DNA of 33,705 bases from the NCBI GenBank assembly GCA_003133205.1, contig PKWK01000250.1, positions 1 to 33,705 on the forward strand, in the 5' to 3' direction. Made by a program: the position numbers and the translations under genes. Positions 22,071 to 31,498 of the stretch are shown one piece after another (positions within the stretch are counted from its first letter, which is position 1; each line of letters begins with the position of its first letter). The stretch comes from Granulicella sp. Its GTDB lineage: Bacteria > Acidobacteriota > Terriglobia > Terriglobales > Acidobacteriaceae. The notes below the pieces were generated by a model. That model searched no databases, was not told the origin of the DNA, and worked only from the letters and a program-made list of their open reading frames with translations.

Positions 22071-25000
22071 ATGGTGTTCAGTTGCGGGCGGGCCCGGCAT
22101 TTTGTCGGAGCGATTCTGATTCTGAGCGCGGGGCTGTTGGGCGTTGCTGAAGCGGGCGCGCAGGCTGCGCTGCCCCCAAGTCGGGAGATGCAGGCCGCAG
22201 ACAAGACCCAGGCCGCCAATGAGGCGAAGTCAACGACGGTGGCATCCGCGAGCCTTTCGGCCTGGAAGGGGCTGCGTGTAACGAGGGTGGAGTTTCAGGG
22301 TGTGAGCTTCGATGCCAAGGACCCTCTGCCGGGCCAACTTCCGCAGCAGGCAGGCCAGCCGCTGGACCCGGCGAAGGTGACGGCCAGCGTCCGGCGGCTG
22401 TTTGCGAGCGGCAGATATCGCGACATCCGCGTAGACGGTGAACACGAGGGAAGTGGTGTCGCGCTGATCTACGTGGGGACTCCGCGCTACTTCGTGGGCC
22501 GGGTATCGATTGTAGGAGTGAAGCAGGAGCGCCTGGCCTCGCTGCTGGAGTACGCGACCAAGCTGCAGCCGGGGCGCGAGTTCAGCCAGGCGATGATCGC
22601 GACGGGTACGTACGGGGTGCGGGAGGCGCTTGCGAGCAATGGATACTTCGAGGCGACCATTACTGCGGCGACAACGGTCGACGACGCCGGCGGCCAGGTG
22701 AACGCGACTTACACGGTGACCATTGGGGCGCAGGCGCGCGTGGGCCTGATCACGGTTGGAGGCCAGGACCCGGGACTCACGGTCGACGAGGTGCGCAAGA
22801 AGGGAAAGCTGAAGCAGGGCAGCAAGGTGAACCGCGAGACGATCAGCAACGCGTTGACCAAATTGCGCTCGCAGTATCAGAAGAAGGACCGGCTGGAAGC
22901 GACAACGTCGCTGCGGAAGCAGACTTACAACGAGCCGCGCAAACAGGTGGACTACGACTTCAATGCGAACGAAGGGCCGCTGGTGAAGGTGGTGGTCGAC
23001 GGCGTGAAGATGTCGAAGAGCCGTCTGAAGCTGCTTGTCCCGATCTACGAAGAGGGAACGATCGACTTGGATTTGCTGAACGAGGGGACTTATAACATCA
23101 AGGATTTCCTGTTCCAGTCGGGCTACTTCGACGCGACGGTAACGGTGAACGTGGTGGGCGAGGACACGCCGTCGGAGACCGTGGTCTATAGCGTCGTCAG
23201 GGGCGCGAAACACAAGGTTGGCGCGGTGACGATCGCGGGCAACCACTACTTCGACGCCGACCTAATAAAGGAGCGGATGCAGGTGCAGAAGGCCGACCTG
23301 TATCTGCGCCACGGGCGCTACTCGCCGGCGCTGATGAAGGCGGATGAGGGATCGATCCTGGCGCTCTACCGGGCCAACGGATTCAGCAACGCGGCGATCT
23401 CGAGTTCGACGAAGGACATCGACACGTCGAAGTCGGGAAAGAAATTGAAGGTGCCGGAGATTGCGGTGCTGCTGACCGTGACGGAAGGGCCGCAGCAGAA
23501 GTTTGGCCCGGTGACGATTGCTGGCGTGGCGAGCGACCGTGCGAAGGACGTGCAGGCGCTGCTGGACGTGCAAGAGGGCCAGCCCTACTCGCTGATTACG
23601 CTTTCCGGCGATCGGGACGCGATGCTTGGCTACTATCTGAGCCACGGTTTCGCGCAGGCCAAGATAGAGGTCAAGCAGCAGCCCGAGAGCGCCGATCCAA
23701 CGAAGACCGATGTGATGCTGAACGTCACCGAGGGCGAGCAGGTATTTGTGGACCGCGTACTGCTGAGTGGAATCGTACACACCAGGCCGGCGGTGGTGGA
23801 CAGGCAGGTGAAGGTCCATGCGGGCGATCCCCTGGATCAAAGCGCTCTGCTCGATACCCAACGCAGGCTGTATGGACTTGCCCTGTTCAACGAAGTGAAT
23901 ACGGCGGTGCAGAACCCTGACGGCGACGATCCGATGAAGAACGTACTGCTGCAACTGACCGAGGCGCGGCGATGGGATGTGACCTACGGATTTGGGTTGG
24001 AAGCGGAGACGGGCACACCGCCGACCGGCAAGATCAACCCGGCATCGGCCATTTTGCTGAATATTCCTCAGAATGCGGCCTATTCGCAGAACGGGAAGAC
24101 GGGAGTGAGCCCGCGGGTTTCGCTGGACGTGAGCCGCATCAATCTGCACGGGACAGACAACTCGCTGACGCTGCATACGTCATACGGCTTGTTGGAAGAG
24201 GTGGCGACGCTGACGTTTCAGGATCCCCACTTCTTCGGCAAGCCGAACCTCTCCACCAGTATTTCGGGGGGCTACTCGAATGTGCAGAATATCTCGACGT
24301 TCCAGGCATCGACGCTGCAGGGCGACTATCGCATTACGCAGAAGGTGAAGCGGGCGGACACCTTCATCTACAACTTCGAGTTTCGCAGGGTTGCGGTGAA
24401 TCCGGCCACACTCCAGGTAGCGTTCAACCTGATTCCACAACTCTCGCAGCCGGTGCGAGTGGGCGGCCCGGGCATCACGTGGTTCCACGATACGAGGGAC
24501 CCCAGCCCGCTGGATGCGCAGCGCGGGTCGTACACGTCGGTGCAGGAGTTCTTCGCGTCGTCGAAGTTTGGTTCGGAGGCAAACTTCAACCGCTCGGACG
24601 TGACCAACTCTACGTATTACGCGTTCGGCAAGCACAAGTATGTGCTGGCGCGGAACACGCGGCTGGGATTTGAAACTACTTTTGGTGCGAATCCCAATGT
24701 CAGCAGCGCGAGTTGCGTGGGGTTGCTGCTTGATACAAATGCGACCTGCAACGCGGTGCCTCTTCCCGAGCGCCTGTACGCCGGAGGAGCGACGTCGCAC
24801 CGCGGCTTTGGCATCAACGACGCGGGCCCGCGCGACTTGCAGACGGGCTACCCGGTCGGCGGGAACGCGGTCTTTGTGAACACCACGGAGTTGCGCCTGC
24901 CCTCTCCCACACTTCCGTACGTGGGCGACAGCGTGAGCTTCGTCTTCTTTCACGACATGGGGAATGCGTTTACGCACATCTCGGACATGTTTCCCAGCTT

Positions 25001-25259
25001 CACGCATTTTCATCAACCCGACCAGCAGAGCTGCGCGAACCTGTCGAGCGCGTTTGGGACGTGCAACTTCAACTTCTTTTCGCACGCGGTTGGTATGGGC
25101 GCGCGGTACAAGACGCCGGTCGGCCCGATTCGTGTCGATTTCAGTTACAACCTGAATCCGCCGGTGTATCCGGTGATTTATGACTTCAACGGTGCAGCGC
25201 CGTATGAAGGACAGGCGAGCCACTTCAACTTTTTCTTCAGCATTGGGCAGGCCTTCTGA
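22071..25259 (+). CDS. BamA/TamA-family outer-membrane protein with seven POTRA domains
   Basis: From ATG 22071 the protein has 1062 residues: a signal peptide (HFVGAILILSAGLLGVAEAG), seven successive POTRA-like units (about 68-136, 139-219, 222-302, 303-378, 380-473, 475-555, 557-631), and a 16-strand-type surface-antigen barrel (about 634-1062). The barrel has the loop-6 motif as HRGFGIND and ends in SIGQAF with terminal Phe. Most units show the pattern strand, helix with YxxxGF/GYF, and a closing strand ending in EG or similar. It inserts or assembles outer-membrane proteins. E. coli BamA has five POTRAs and TamA three. Starts at 21951, 22020 and 22056 are also possible. The following surA-like and tamB-like genes suggest an assembly operon; TamA or BamA cannot be decided. 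Confidence 0.85.
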   Translation: MVFSCGRARHFVGAILILSAGLLGVAEAGAQAALPPSREMQAADKTQAANEAKSTTVASASLSAWKGLRVTRVEFQGVSFDAKDPLPGQLPQQAGQPLDPAKVTASVRRLFASGRYRDIRVDGEHEGSGVALIYVGTPRYFVGRVSIVGVKQERLASLLEYATKLQPGREFSQAMIATGTYGVREALASNGYFEATITAATTVDDAGGQVNATYTVTIGAQARVGLITVGGQDPGLTVDEVRKKGKLKQGSKVNRETISNALTKLRSQYQKKDRLEATTSLRKQTYNEPRKQVDYDFNANEGPLVKVVVDGVKMSKSRLKLLVPIYEEGTIDLDLLNEGTYNIKDFLFQSGYFDATVTVNVVGEDTPSETVVYSVVRGAKHKVGAVTIAGNHYFDADLIKERMQVQKADLYLRHGRYSPALMKADEGSILALYRANGFSNAAISSSTKDIDTSKSGKKLKVPEIAVLLTVTEGPQQKFGPVTIAGVASDRAKDVQALLDVQEGQPYSLITLSGDRDAMLGYYLSHGFAQAKIEVKQQPESADPTKTDVMLNVTEGEQVFVDRVLLSGIVHTRPAVVDRQVKVHAGDPLDQSALLDTQRRLYGLALFNEVNTAVQNPDGDDPMKNVLLQLTEARRWDVTYGFGLEAETGTPPTGKINPASAILLNIPQNAAYSQNGKTGVSPRVSLDVSRINLHGTDNSLTLHTSYGLLEEVATLTFQDPHFFGKPNLSTSISGGYSNVQNISTFQASTLQGDYRITQKVKRADTFIYNFEFRRVAVNPATLQVAFNLIPQLSQPVRVGGPGITWFHDTRDPSPLDAQRGSYTSVQEFFASSKFGSEANFNRSDVTNSTYYAFGKHKYVLARNTRLGFETTFGANPNVSSASCVGLLLDTNATCNAVPLPERLYAGGATSHRGFGINDAGPRDLQTGYPVGGNAVFVNTTELRLPSPTLPYVGDSVSFVFFHDMGNAFTHISDMFPSFTHFHQPDQQSCANLSSAFGTCNFNFFSHAVGMGARYKTPVGPIRVDFSYNLNPPVYPVIYDFNGAAPYEGQASHFNFFFSIGQAF

Positions 25260-25261
25260 AC

Positions 25262-26038
25262 ATGAGCACCAGACGACCCAAATTCGCGGACGACGTAGGC
25301 GCAGGAAGGATTGCGCCGCTGGCGATTCTGCTTGCGATTGCGATGCTGCCGGGTCACGCGCTTGCGTGGCAAGCGGCGGGTGGGCAGGGAACAGGAAGTG
25401 CAGTCGCCTCGGGCACGGGAGCGCGGATTTCGCTCGACCGGGTGGCTGCGATCGTCAATGGCGACCTGATCCTGGCGAGCGATGTTGAAGCGGAGGGGCG
25501 CTTTGCGGCGTTCCAGCCCTTCAGCCATCCCAAGCCGGCCTCGCAGGACGAGTTGATCAATCGCCTGATCGACCGCACCATGATTTTGCAGCAGATGGCG
25601 CTGCAACCGGAGTCGCCGGTCAGCGATGCGGAGGTCGACGCCGAACTGGTTACGCTGCGCAAGACCATTCCGAAATGCGCGGCCTACCACTGCGACACGG
25701 ATGTGGGCTGGAAGAAATTTGTTGCGGATCAGGGCTTCGACATGCAGGAGTTGAGGGACCGCTGGCGGCTGCGCATGGCGGTACTGCGGTTTATCGAGGA
25801 GCGCTTCCGCATGGGGATTCGTATCTTGCCCGCCGACATCGACGACTACTACCAGAAGACGATGATCCCGGCGTACGAGAAGGAGAAGATGGCGCCGCCG
25901 GCGGAGGCCACGATCGCGGACCGCATCCAGGAGATATTGTTGCAGCAGCAGGTGGACAAGCTGCTGGATGACTGGCTGACCTCGTTGCGCGCGCAGGGCA
26001 GCGTACGCATCTTGAAGCCCGGAGAGGAGGCGCCATGA
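25262..26038 (+). CDS. SurA N-terminal-type periplasmic chaperone without PPIase domain
   Basis: The 258-residue protein has a signal peptide (PLAILLAIAMLPGHALAWQ) and the SurA N-terminal fold: ISLDRVAAIVNGDLILASDV (56-75), the segment DELINRLIDRTMILQQM, a long helical module (about 95-190), and a C-terminal helix (QQQVDKLLDDWLTSLRAQGSV) that closes it. No parvulin PPIase domain is present, so only chaperone activity is expected. Cys139 and Cys144 (KCAAYHC) may form a disulfide. It starts two bases after the stop of the BamA/TamA-like gene and overlaps tamB by four bases, so it is likely to escort barrel proteins for this machinery. Confidence 0.83.
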   Translation: MSTRRPKFADDVGAGRIAPLAILLAIAMLPGHALAWQAAGGQGTGSAVASGTGARISLDRVAAIVNGDLILASDVEAEGRFAAFQPFSHPKPASQDELINRLIDRTMILQQMALQPESPVSDAEVDAELVTLRKTIPKCAAYHCDTDVGWKKFVADQGFDMQELRDRWRLRMAVLRFIEERFRMGIRILPADIDDYYQKTMIPAYEKEKMAPPAEATIADRIQEILLQQQVDKLLDDWLTSLRAQGSVRILKPGEEAP

Positions 26039-29000
26039 GCACGGACAACCAGCCCATCGACGACAACCAGCCCACTGGCCCCGGCCCGACGGGCGCGGAC
26101 AATCCCATGCCGATGCGCAGGGACTCGGAGCCGGAGCCGACGCCGGTGAAGAAGCGCAGCATCGTGGGACATATGAGCCGGGCCATGGCGTGGTTCACCG
26201 GCGGCGTGCTGACACTGATCATCGTGACGGTGATCGGCCTTTCCTGGTACACGATGACCGACGATTTCCAACGTCGCGTCGGCAGGGAGATTGTCTCGGT
26301 TCTGGAAGATGCGACCGGCGGCCGGGTAGAGCTCGGCGGCATGAGGTTCAGCCTGTGGCATCTGGCCATCGAGGTGGATGGTCTCGTGATTCACGGGCTG
26401 GAAGGGCCGGGCGAAGCGCCGTACCTCTCCGCGGACAAGATACTGGTGCGGGTGAAGATCACGAGCTTGTTCGCGCACGCGACGGGCACGGGGGAAGCGT
26501 CTCACATTCGGTTGAATCTGCTGCGGGTCGAACATCCGCAGGTGCATTTGATCATCGACAAGGATGGCAAGACGAACCAGCCTGTGCCGAAGCATCCGTC
26601 GACGAGCAAGGAGCCGCTGCAGGATACGCTGCTTGACTTGCGCGCGCGCGAGGCGCAGGTGGTGAACGGCGTTGCGTTGTTGAATGATCGGGCGATCCCG
26701 TTCGACATGGCGGCGCGTGATCTGAATACCGAGGTGCATTACCTCAGGGCGACCGACCGCTATGGGATCATGATCGATCTGAACGACCTGCGGACGAAGA
26801 TGGACAAGCAGCCGGAGGCGCAATCGAAGCTCCATCTGGAGGGCGAACTCGGGCGCGACGTAGCGGAGTTGACGAAGTTCGAGTTCGATTCAGGTAAGGC
26901 TTCGGTGCTGCATGCAACGGCGACGCTCCACCATTTTGCGCAGCCCGATTGGCAGACCGCGGCGAATGGGACGCTCGAGCTGAAGCAGGTGTCCGTGTTG
27001 ACGGGGGCGGAAGGGCTCACCGGTGGGACGGCCGAGCTTGTGGCGAAGGGACATAGCTGCGCGGTATCGCCGGCGGCGGCGCAGGCGCGTTCCCGCTTCT
27101 GGCCGCGGAAGAACCCCGCGACTCCTGCGAAGCCCGGCACGGCGTCGCCGCCGCAAGATGCGGAGTGCAAGGCGGGCTACCTGGTGGTGGGCAACGCGAA
27201 GTTGCATGGCGCGGGCTACGAGAATGAAAACGTGCGGCTGCACGATGTGGACGGAGGCGCGCAGTTTCACATCACGCCCAGCGAGCTTCTGCTGACCGCG
27301 ATGTCCGGCTATCTTCCGGGAGGTGGATACGCGACCGGCGACCTGCGCATCGCAAACTGGCTGGGCGAGGCACCCGCAGTCGTGGCGAAGTCTGTCACCA
27401 CGGCGGCTGCGGTGAATACCGCGAACGATACTGCGGTCTCCATGAATTCGAGGCCGCCGGTGCATGCTCCGACGACGTCTGCGGCAGTCACGTCGCACGC
27501 CTACCTGGTCGCACAAGTCAATGCGATTCCACTGCGCACCATTATGGAGGCCACCGAGACGAAGAGCTATGGCGATCTCGGCTTTGATACCGCGGTAACG
27601 GGCCCGGTGAATGTGGAGTGGGGTGGGCCGGAGAAGGATGTTGCGGACACGGTTCAGGTGGACGGCGATCTCAAGTTCCGTCCAACCGGCGTAACGCGCA
27701 AAGGAGCGCTCAATAACGTCCCCGTCACCGGCGAGGCACTAGCCCATTACGACGGCAAAAGAGAAGTGGTGAACATCCAGCACGCGATTTTTCTGACGCC
27801 ACAGTCGTCGACCGAGGTGACCGGCGTCCTGGGCGTGAATGAAGGTGATCCTCTCACTGATCTAAAGACGGACATGACAGTGCGCGACCTAGGCGAATTC
27901 GACCAGTTACTGCAGACGCTCGACTTCGAGGCAAACGGCAAGAAGGGAACGGCGGCGATCCCGGTGGTGTTGCATGGCGGGGCAGTGTTCCATGGGACGG
28001 TGATGGGCCGAGCGGTAGATCTGGACTGGAAGGGCCACTTCCAGGGCACGCAACTCGAAGTAAAGCTGGGCACTCAACTCGACACGCTGATCGACTCAGT
28101 GGTGGCGGACGCGGAGTACTCGTACGAAGGCGGACTGCTGGTCGCCAGTTCGACGATCAAGCGCGGCGACGCGGTGCTGAATGTCGCAGGCAGCATGAAG
28201 CCGCGCAAGGTGCTCTCGCGCAGAGGCGTTGCGGATTATCTGTGGGACGGTGGCACGGGTGTGAATGCATCGGTGCAGCTTGCCAATGCGAGCGTCGTCG
28301 ATGTTCTTCAGATCGCTGGGCAGCAACAGAAGCTTCCGGTCACGGGGACGATCGCGGTCAACGCGAAGACGTCGGGGACGCTCGAAAACCTCAATGGCGA
28401 CGGCAAGATTACGCTGACCAAGGGGGTCGCGTATGGCGAGCTGTATGACTCCGCGGTGGCAAATCTCTCCATTCAAGGCCAGAAGTTTGAGGCTACGCAG
28501 GCGGTGCTGTCGCTGCATGGGGCTCGTATCACCGGCAACGGCGGCTATGACTTGCATACGAAGCATCTGCATGGGCACATCGAGGGCGACAACCTGGTGC
28601 TGTCGAGGTTTCAGACCTTCGCGAAAGCCAGGCCGGACGCGGATGGAACGCTGACGCTGGCAGCAGACGCGAATGGCACGATGGAGCAGCCCGGCTTGAA
28701 GGCCAAGGTGAAGCTGACCAAAGTTTCGGTTGGCGGCAAGGCGATTGGCGAGCTTTCGGCGGATGTGCATAGCGAGGATAGCCTGCTGCTGTACACGGTG
28801 CAGTCGAAGCTGGTCGGCGCACAGGTTGATGGCTCGGGGCGGACGCGGCTGACGGGCGACTACGAGACGCAGGCAAAGGCGAATGTGTCGGGGCTGGACA
28901 TTGGAACGGTCGTCGCGTTGTTCAGTACTGGGAGCATCAAGGCGCAGTCGACGCTAGGCGGTGTGGTGACGGCGAGCGGCCCCCTGAAGACGCCGACGAA

Positions 29001-30468
29001 ATTAAGTGGCACAGCGGAGTTGAACGACTTCGACGTAAAGCTGGAAGGCGTCGAGTTGAAGGCCGCGGGACCGCTGCGGGTGAGCCTGAAGAATGGGATC
29101 GCGACGCTCGACCAGGTGCATATCACGGGGCAGGACACGGACATACTGGCGAGCGGCACGGTGCAGGCGTTCGGCGCCACGGAGCCGAACGGCGGCAAGT
29201 TGGATGTGAAGGCCAACGGGAGCGTGAGCATGGCGATTGCGCACACGCTCGATCCCGACATCCTTTCAAGCGGGAAGATGGAGTTCACGATTACGGCTGG
29301 CGGGCTGTTGAAAAAGCCGTCGCTGACTGGCAAGGTGCAGTTCGACAACGTGAACGCTGCGATGGATGGGGTCCCGAACGGACTGAGTTCGATGAACGGT
29401 ACGTTGATCTTCAATGAAGATCGCCTGCAGGTGGAGAGTCTGACGGCGATGACGGGCGGCGGCCAACTGAAGATCGGCGGCTTCCTGACCTACAAGAATG
29501 GCGTGTATGCCAACCTCACGGGGACCGGTGACGTGGTCCGCGTTCGCCTCTATGGACTGAGCGCGACGGCGAACACGAGCTTGACGCTCCAGGGCACTCC
29601 GCAGAACCTGCTGTTGAGCGGCAACGTGTTGATCACGCGCTTCGGCGTCGGGCCGAACGTGGACTTCGCGGCGTTCTCGTCGGTGGGCGGAGTGAGTACG
29701 CCGCCGGAACCAAACGCCGCTTCGAACAAGATCGCAATGAACGTGCATGTGACCAGTTCGCCGCAACTCGACTTCCAGAACACCTACGCCAAGCTGGCCG
29801 GCACGATCGACCTGACGGTGGGCGGCACCGTCGCCGAGCCATCCATCCTGGGGCGCATCCAGATCACGGATGGAAGCGCGACCTTTGCCGGCACGAAGTA
29901 CGAGTTGCAGCGCGGAGACGTGTATTTCAGCAACCCGGTGCGCATCGACCCGACGATTGACATCAACGCGACCGCGCGGGTGGAGACCTATGACGTTACG
30001 GTGGGCCTGCAAGGGACCATGAGCAACCTGAAGCCCACGTACCGATCGGAGCCCCCGCTGAGCGAGGCGGACATCTTCGCGCTGCTCGCCCTGGGCCGCA
30101 CCCAGGAAGAGGCGCAACTCTACCAGGAGCAGGAGGTGCAGCAGGGCGCCAATCCCACCACCAGCGCGCTGCTGGGGGGTGCGCTGAATGCAACGGTCAG
30201 CAACCGCGTCGGCAAGCTATTCGGGGGCGGCACGGTCAAGATCGATCCGGCGTTTGTCGGCACGCTGGGCAACTCGACCGCGCGGATCACGGTGCAGAAG
30301 CAGCTATCGCGGCAGCTCTCGGTGACCTATGCGACCAATGTGAACTCCACGGCGCAGCAACTGCTGCAGGCGCAGTATGACCTGACTCCGAATGTGGCGC
30401 TGGTGGTAGCACGCGACGAGTCGGGCGTTTTCAGCGTGGTCTACAAGATCCGGCGGCGGTATCGGTAA
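26035..30468 (+). CDS. TamB-like giant periplasm-spanning protein (DUF490)
   Basis: This 1477-residue protein has a proline-rich cytoplasmic head, one membrane helix (about 52-73, AWFTGGVLTLIIVTVIGLSW), then a very long repetitive beta-rich region of AsmA/TamB type (many G-x-V-x-G-x-L-x strands). The C-terminal DUF490 domain (about 1150-1477) contains LSGTAELNDFDV-like repeats, FSNPVRIDPTIDINATARVE, LSEADIFALLALGRTQEEAQ and a terminal barrel-like strand set ending YKIRRRYR. TamB works with TamA or BamA-type barrels and also moves lipids between membranes. The 4-base ATGA overlap with the SurA-like gene indicates translational coupling. E. coli TamB is about 1260 residues, so this one is longer. 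Confidence 0.9.
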   Translation: MSTDNQPIDDNQPTGPGPTGADNPMPMRRDSEPEPTPVKKRSIVGHMSRAMAWFTGGVLTLIIVTVIGLSWYTMTDDFQRRVGREIVSVLEDATGGRVELGGMRFSLWHLAIEVDGLVIHGLEGPGEAPYLSADKILVRVKITSLFAHATGTGEASHIRLNLLRVEHPQVHLIIDKDGKTNQPVPKHPSTSKEPLQDTLLDLRAREAQVVNGVALLNDRAIPFDMAARDLNTEVHYLRATDRYGIMIDLNDLRTKMDKQPEAQSKLHLEGELGRDVAELTKFEFDSGKASVLHATATLHHFAQPDWQTAANGTLELKQVSVLTGAEGLTGGTAELVAKGHSCAVSPAAAQARSRFWPRKNPATPAKPGTASPPQDAECKAGYLVVGNAKLHGAGYENENVRLHDVDGGAQFHITPSELLLTAMSGYLPGGGYATGDLRIANWLGEAPAVVAKSVTTAAAVNTANDTAVSMNSRPPVHAPTTSAAVTSHAYLVAQVNAIPLRTIMEATETKSYGDLGFDTAVTGPVNVEWGGPEKDVADTVQVDGDLKFRPTGVTRKGALNNVPVTGEALAHYDGKREVVNIQHAIFLTPQSSTEVTGVLGVNEGDPLTDLKTDMTVRDLGEFDQLLQTLDFEANGKKGTAAIPVVLHGGAVFHGTVMGRAVDLDWKGHFQGTQLEVKLGTQLDTLIDSVVADAEYSYEGGLLVASSTIKRGDAVLNVAGSMKPRKVLSRRGVADYLWDGGTGVNASVQLANASVVDVLQIAGQQQKLPVTGTIAVNAKTSGTLENLNGDGKITLTKGVAYGELYDSAVANLSIQGQKFEATQAVLSLHGARITGNGGYDLHTKHLHGHIEGDNLVLSRFQTFAKARPDADGTLTLAADANGTMEQPGLKAKVKLTKVSVGGKAIGELSADVHSEDSLLLYTVQSKLVGAQVDGSGRTRLTGDYETQAKANVSGLDIGTVVALFSTGSIKAQSTLGGVVTASGPLKTPTKLSGTAELNDFDVKLEGVELKAAGPLRVSLKNGIATLDQVHITGQDTDILASGTVQAFGATEPNGGKLDVKANGSVSMAIAHTLDPDILSSGKMEFTITAGGLLKKPSLTGKVQFDNVNAAMDGVPNGLSSMNGTLIFNEDRLQVESLTAMTGGGQLKIGGFLTYKNGVYANLTGTGDVVRVRLYGLSATANTSLTLQGTPQNLLLSGNVLITRFGVGPNVDFAAFSSVGGVSTPPEPNAASNKIAMNVHVTSSPQLDFQNTYAKLAGTIDLTVGGTVAEPSILGRIQITDGSATFAGTKYELQRGDVYFSNPVRIDPTIDINATARVETYDVTVGLQGTMSNLKPTYRSEPPLSEADIFALLALGRTQEEAQLYQEQEVQQGANPTTSALLGGALNATVSNRVGKLFGGGTVKIDPAFVGTLGNSTARITVQKQLSRQLSVTYATNVNSTAQQLLQAQYDLTPNVALVVARDESGVFSVVYKIRRRYR

Positions 30469-30541
30469 GGCTTGCTGCGTGTCCTGGAAATTCGTGGGAG
30501 AAACAAAACATCTGGTGTGCAACTGCGTTTAAAGAAATGGC

Positions 30542-30603
30542 ATCGGAGTCTCCAGGCCTGGGTGTGGGCTGTGAGCCGAGCAAGCCCAGGCACGGGTTCC
30601 GAT
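30542..30603 (+). promoter_or_regulatory. Structured leader upstream of the BON-domain gene
   Basis: Three nested inverted repeats, ATCGGA/TCCGAT (30542-30547 and 30598-30603), GCCTGGG/CCCAGGC (30556-30562 and 30585-30591) and GGCT/AGCC (30567-30570 and 30574-30577), make one long stem-loop ending a few bases before the GGAGGAGGAG ribosome site. It may end tamB mRNA, or control translation of the BON gene. No T-run follows. Confidence 0.4.
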
Positions 30604-30622
30604 CGCGGAGGAGGAGATTCTT

Positions 30623-31408
30623 ATGTTCAGGAGAGAACGCCTGCTTTGTGCGGGCATCGTTGTGTTGAGCGGCATGTTTCTGTTTGGGGTGGTTCCTGGT
30701 GGAGTGAGGCCGGCGTTCGCCGACAGCGCGAACGACTCCCAAATTCAGCAGGACATCCATAAGGCACTGGACAACAAGAGATTCCAAAATGTGTCCGCCA
30801 CGGTACAGGGTCCCAATGTCACGCTTACCGGAACTGTCGATCTGTATGCGGACAAAGAAGACGCGGACAGGCGCATCCACCATGTGAAGGGAGTGAAGTG
30901 GGTCGACAACGATATTCGGGTTGCCGGGTCCTCGGTTGAGGATGTGACGCTGCGCAACAAGCTGGCGGAGCAACTCAGCTATGACCGCGTGGGATACGGG
31001 ACGACTGCGTTCAACTCGATCACAATCGGCGTGCACAACGGAGTCGTGACGCTGGGAGGCACGGTGTACGGGCCGCCGGACAAGGACTCGGCGATCAGCC
31101 TGGTCGCCCATACTCCAGGCGTCAAGGACATCATCGACAACCTCGAGGTTGCACCTGTATCGCCGATGGACGATCGGCTGCGGCTGCAATTGGCGCGCGC
31201 CATCTATGGGGCGCCGGAACTGCAGAAATATGCGCTGGACCCGGCGAAACCGATCCGCATTACCGTGGTCAATGGCCATGTCACGTTGTCCGGAGTGGTC
31301 GATAGCAAAATGGATCACGATGTCGCGGGCATTCGCGCAAACAGCGTTCCCGGCATATTCAGCGTTGCGAACGAACTGCACGTTGAGGGGCCGCAGCCGG
31401 GCAAGTAG
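30623..31408 (+). CDS. Periplasmic protein with three BON domains
   Basis: The 261-residue protein has a signal peptide (LCAGIVVLSGMFLFGVVPGG, likely cut near AFADS) and three BON domains at about 39-100, 106-174 and 182-256. Each has the helix, then the VNGHVTLSGVVDS-type strand pair with conserved Gly, then a V-P/T-G-V/I helix: NVTLTGTVDLYADK; GVVTLGGTVYGPPD; GHVTLSGVVDSKMD. BON domains bind phospholipids or membranes in OsmY and related stress proteins. The ribosome site GGAGGAGGAG is strong, and expression may be high. A role in envelope maintenance is inferred from family and from the TamB neighbour. Confidence 0.88.
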   Translation: MFRRERLLCAGIVVLSGMFLFGVVPGGVRPAFADSANDSQIQQDIHKALDNKRFQNVSATVQGPNVTLTGTVDLYADKEDADRRIHHVKGVKWVDNDIRVAGSSVEDVTLRNKLAEQLSYDRVGYGTTAFNSITIGVHNGVVTLGGTVYGPPDKDSAISLVAHTPGVKDIIDNLEVAPVSPMDDRLRLQLARAIYGAPELQKYALDPAKPIRITVVNGHVTLSGVVDSKMDHDVAGIRANSVPGIFSVANELHVEGPQPGK

Positions 31409-31498
31409 TTGACCATCGAGTTGTAGCGGAAAGAGGCTGCGCGTGAGCGAGGATCAGATTCGCTGCATGCGCGGTCTCTTCTCCTTTAAGATGGAAGA

